Source: Clostridiales bacterium
Lineage (GTDB): Bacteria; Bacillota_A; Clostridia; Saccharofermentanales; Saccharofermentanaceae
NCBI GenBank assembly: GCA_017649745.1
Contig: JAGCGE010000188.1
Coordinates: 1 to 9,131, forward strand
Length of the DNA stretch: 9,131 nt
Reading direction: 5' to 3'
Part shown: positions 8,115 to 9,131 of the stretch, piece after piece
Position numbering within the stretch: the first letter of the stretch is position 1
Layout of the letters: each line of letters starts with the position of its first letter
Position numbers and translations under genes: made by a program
The notes under the pieces: model-generated
The model's database searches: none
What the model saw: only the letters and a program-made list of their open reading frames with translations
Told to the model about the DNA's origin: nothing

Positions 8115-8115
8115 A

Positions 8116-8658
8116 TCAGGACTCTTTCACCTTTTTAGCAGTAACATCAACCGGAGAGAAGAAATACCATCCACCGTCAGCTTTAAATACGATGGAATAG
8201 ATCTCGATAGACTTATACTTGCCATCGACCTTGAAAAATATCTCAACACTTACAAGAACAATATCTTCTATTACTTCAGAATCAACGTCATTGAAGAAAG
8301 CAATGTTCTCATGAACAGTGTCATAATCAAGACCATTTTCTTCATCACAAGGTCTAGTAGCAATGTGCTTCGTTCCGACAAAGACGGCATCTTCATCTAC
8401 ATTACTTCTGAGCATCTCCCATGCATCAGTATCCTCGCCGTCTAATGCATCCTTATAGAAGCACTCTTCGAAAAGCGCACTGTCATCTTCATATAAAGAC
8501 TGGAAAAAGCCTCTACATGCATTATCAGAGGAAACGTGAACACTGTCTGTCGTTATCCTTTCATCAACCTTCACACCTGAACAAGCTGAAAGTAAAACCG
8601 ACAGTATCAATATTGTCGATATAATGATTATATTTTTATTCAAGGATCTGTGTGACAT
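8116..8658 (-). CDS. Small secreted lipoprotein, function unknown
   Basis: This 180-residue protein has a typical lipoprotein signal: basic start (MSHRSLNK), hydrophobic core (residues 10-23) and lipobox LSAC with Cys26 as the predicted lipid-modified residue. The mature part is acidic and contains ACRGFFQSLYEDD early on and strands such as VLVSVEIFFKV and GGWYFFSPV near the end. That order of a helical start and late strands resembles NTF2-like small lipoproteins, but this is a guess from pattern, not a firm family match. The ATG at 8658 is chosen because AGAAGG lies 9 bases upstream; an in-frame TTG at 8664 would leave only 3 bases of spacing. The gene begins 19 bases after rarA and ends 1 base before S3, so it is probably co-translated with S3. 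A role as an exported accessory to S3 is inference from position. Confidence 0.85.
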   Translation of the reverse strand: MSHRSLNKNIIIISTILILSVLLSACSGVKVDERITTDSVHVSSDNACRGFFQSLYEDDSALFEECFYKDALDGEDTDAWEMLRSNVDEDAVFVGTKHIATRPCDEENGLDYDTVHENIAFFNDVDSEVIEDIVLVSVEIFFKVDGKYKSIEIYSIVFKADGGWYFFSPVDVTAKKVKES

Positions 8659-8667
8659 ATGCAAATA

Positions 8668-8673
8668 CCTTCT
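8668..8673 (-). promoter_or_regulatory. Ribosome binding site AGAAGG deciding the lipoprotein start
   Basis: On the minus strand AGAAGG lies just after the rarA stop codon and 9 bases before the ATG at 8658. The TTG at 8664, two codons upstream of that ATG, would be only 3 bases away, which is too close. The ATG is therefore the better start. Confidence 0.7.
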
Positions 8674-8677
8674 TTGA

Positions 8678-9131
8678 TCAATTTTCTTCTTGTGAAGTAT
8701 TATCCTTAACCCATTTTAAATACTCGGAGATCTTATGTTCATATCCGATATCTGTAGGCTCATAATAGACTGTGCCAACCATATTGTCAGGCATATATTG
8801 CTGTTTAACGATATGACCAGGGAAATCATGAGGATACTTATATCCGACAGAATAGCCGAGATCTTTCATACCTATAGCAGGAGCATTACGAATATGATAA
8901 GGAACAACGCCTGTATCGATCTTCTCGACATCCTCCAACGCTTTATTGATCGCAAGATAAGATGCATTGGATTTAGGAGAACAAGAAACGATAATAACTG
9001 CTTCAGATAACAATATACGAGCTTCAGGCATACCGAGAACTCTGACAGCATCATAAGCAGCCTGAGCTACAAGCAATGCATTAGGATTAGCTAATCCGAC
9101 ATCTTCAGAAGAACAGATAAGTATCCTTCGA
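8678..9131 (-). CDS. rarA: Replication-associated recombination protein RarA (MgsA family), C-terminal part, 5' end outside window
   Basis: The frame is open to the window edge, with the first full codon at 9130, giving about 150 residues of a protein usually near 420-450. The visible part is the C-terminal helical and tetramerisation region of RarA/MgsA, an AAA+ ATPase related to clamp loaders that acts at stalled replication forks. Recognisable family segments are SSEDVGLANPNAL, AQAAYDAVRVLGMPEAR, SPKSNASYLAINKALEDV and KYPHDFPGHIVKQQYMP, followed by the YYEPT block. The ATPase Walker motifs lie in the missing upstream part. A TTG at 9076 falls inside the conserved SEDVGLANPNALLVAQ region and is not a start. 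The lipoprotein gene follows 19 bases after the stop codon, so the envelope genes may be transcribed by read-through from rarA. Confidence 0.93.
   Translation of the reverse strand, partial: RRILICSSEDVGLANPNALLVAQAAYDAVRVLGMPEARILLSEAVIIVSCSPKSNASYLAINKALEDVEKIDTGVVPYHIRNAPAIGMKDLGYSVGYKYPHDFPGHIVKQQYMPDNMVGTVYYEPTDIGYEHKISEYLKWVKDNTSQEEN

Noticed and set aside
8116..8664. TTG start at 8664 for the lipoprotein.
   Set aside because: The AGAAGG site would be only 3 bases away; the ATG at 8658 has a normal 9-base spacing.

Overview
The window looks like ordinary, AT-rich chromosome from a low-GC Gram-positive bacterium, most likely a Clostridia member of Lachnospiraceae type. This rests on AGGAGG-type ribosome binding sites, a lipobox lipoprotein, a clostridial-style M18 aminopeptidase, and large membrane proteins carrying sulfatase-like domains. 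No RNA genes, CRISPR arrays, insertion sequences or attachment sites were seen. No stretch longer than 46 bases lacks a gene.

Layout from left to right: (1) the 3' end of a tyrosine recombinase on the + strand (1-522), cut by the window edge; (2) everything else on the - strand. In transcription order the - strand genes are the 3' end of rarA (9131-8678, cut by the window edge), a small lipoprotein (8658-8116), sulfatase-like membrane protein S3 (8114-6426), an M18 aminopeptidase (6379-4982), sulfatase-like membrane protein S2 (4968-2872), a 74-residue one-helix membrane protein (2846-2622), and sulfatase-like membrane protein S1 (2594-519). Gaps between them are 19, 1, 46, 13, 25 and 27 bases, so the set reads like one operon. 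A weak internal promoter is possible before the aminopeptidase. S1 meets the recombinase tail to tail with a 4-base overlap, leaving no room for a terminator between them.

The core of the window is three paralogous membrane enzymes of the alkaline phosphatase/sulfatase superfamily (the fold of LtaS and EptA). Each has a multi-pass N-terminal part, a C-terminal catalytic domain predicted to lie outside the cell, and a shared C-terminal tail ending in LPM-x-x-[YF]-F-G. S1 and S2 have about nine membrane helices. S3 lacks the first four and follows a lipoprotein gene after one base. The small protein carries an N-terminal Y-I-D-P motif and lies between S2 and S1. My inference is a cell-envelope modification set in which paralogous transferases or hydrolases act on a surface polymer or lipid head group, with the lipoprotein and small membrane protein as possible accessories. 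The substrate cannot be read from the sequence. The aminopeptidase, RarA and recombinase are housekeeping-type proteins with no visible mechanistic link to this set.
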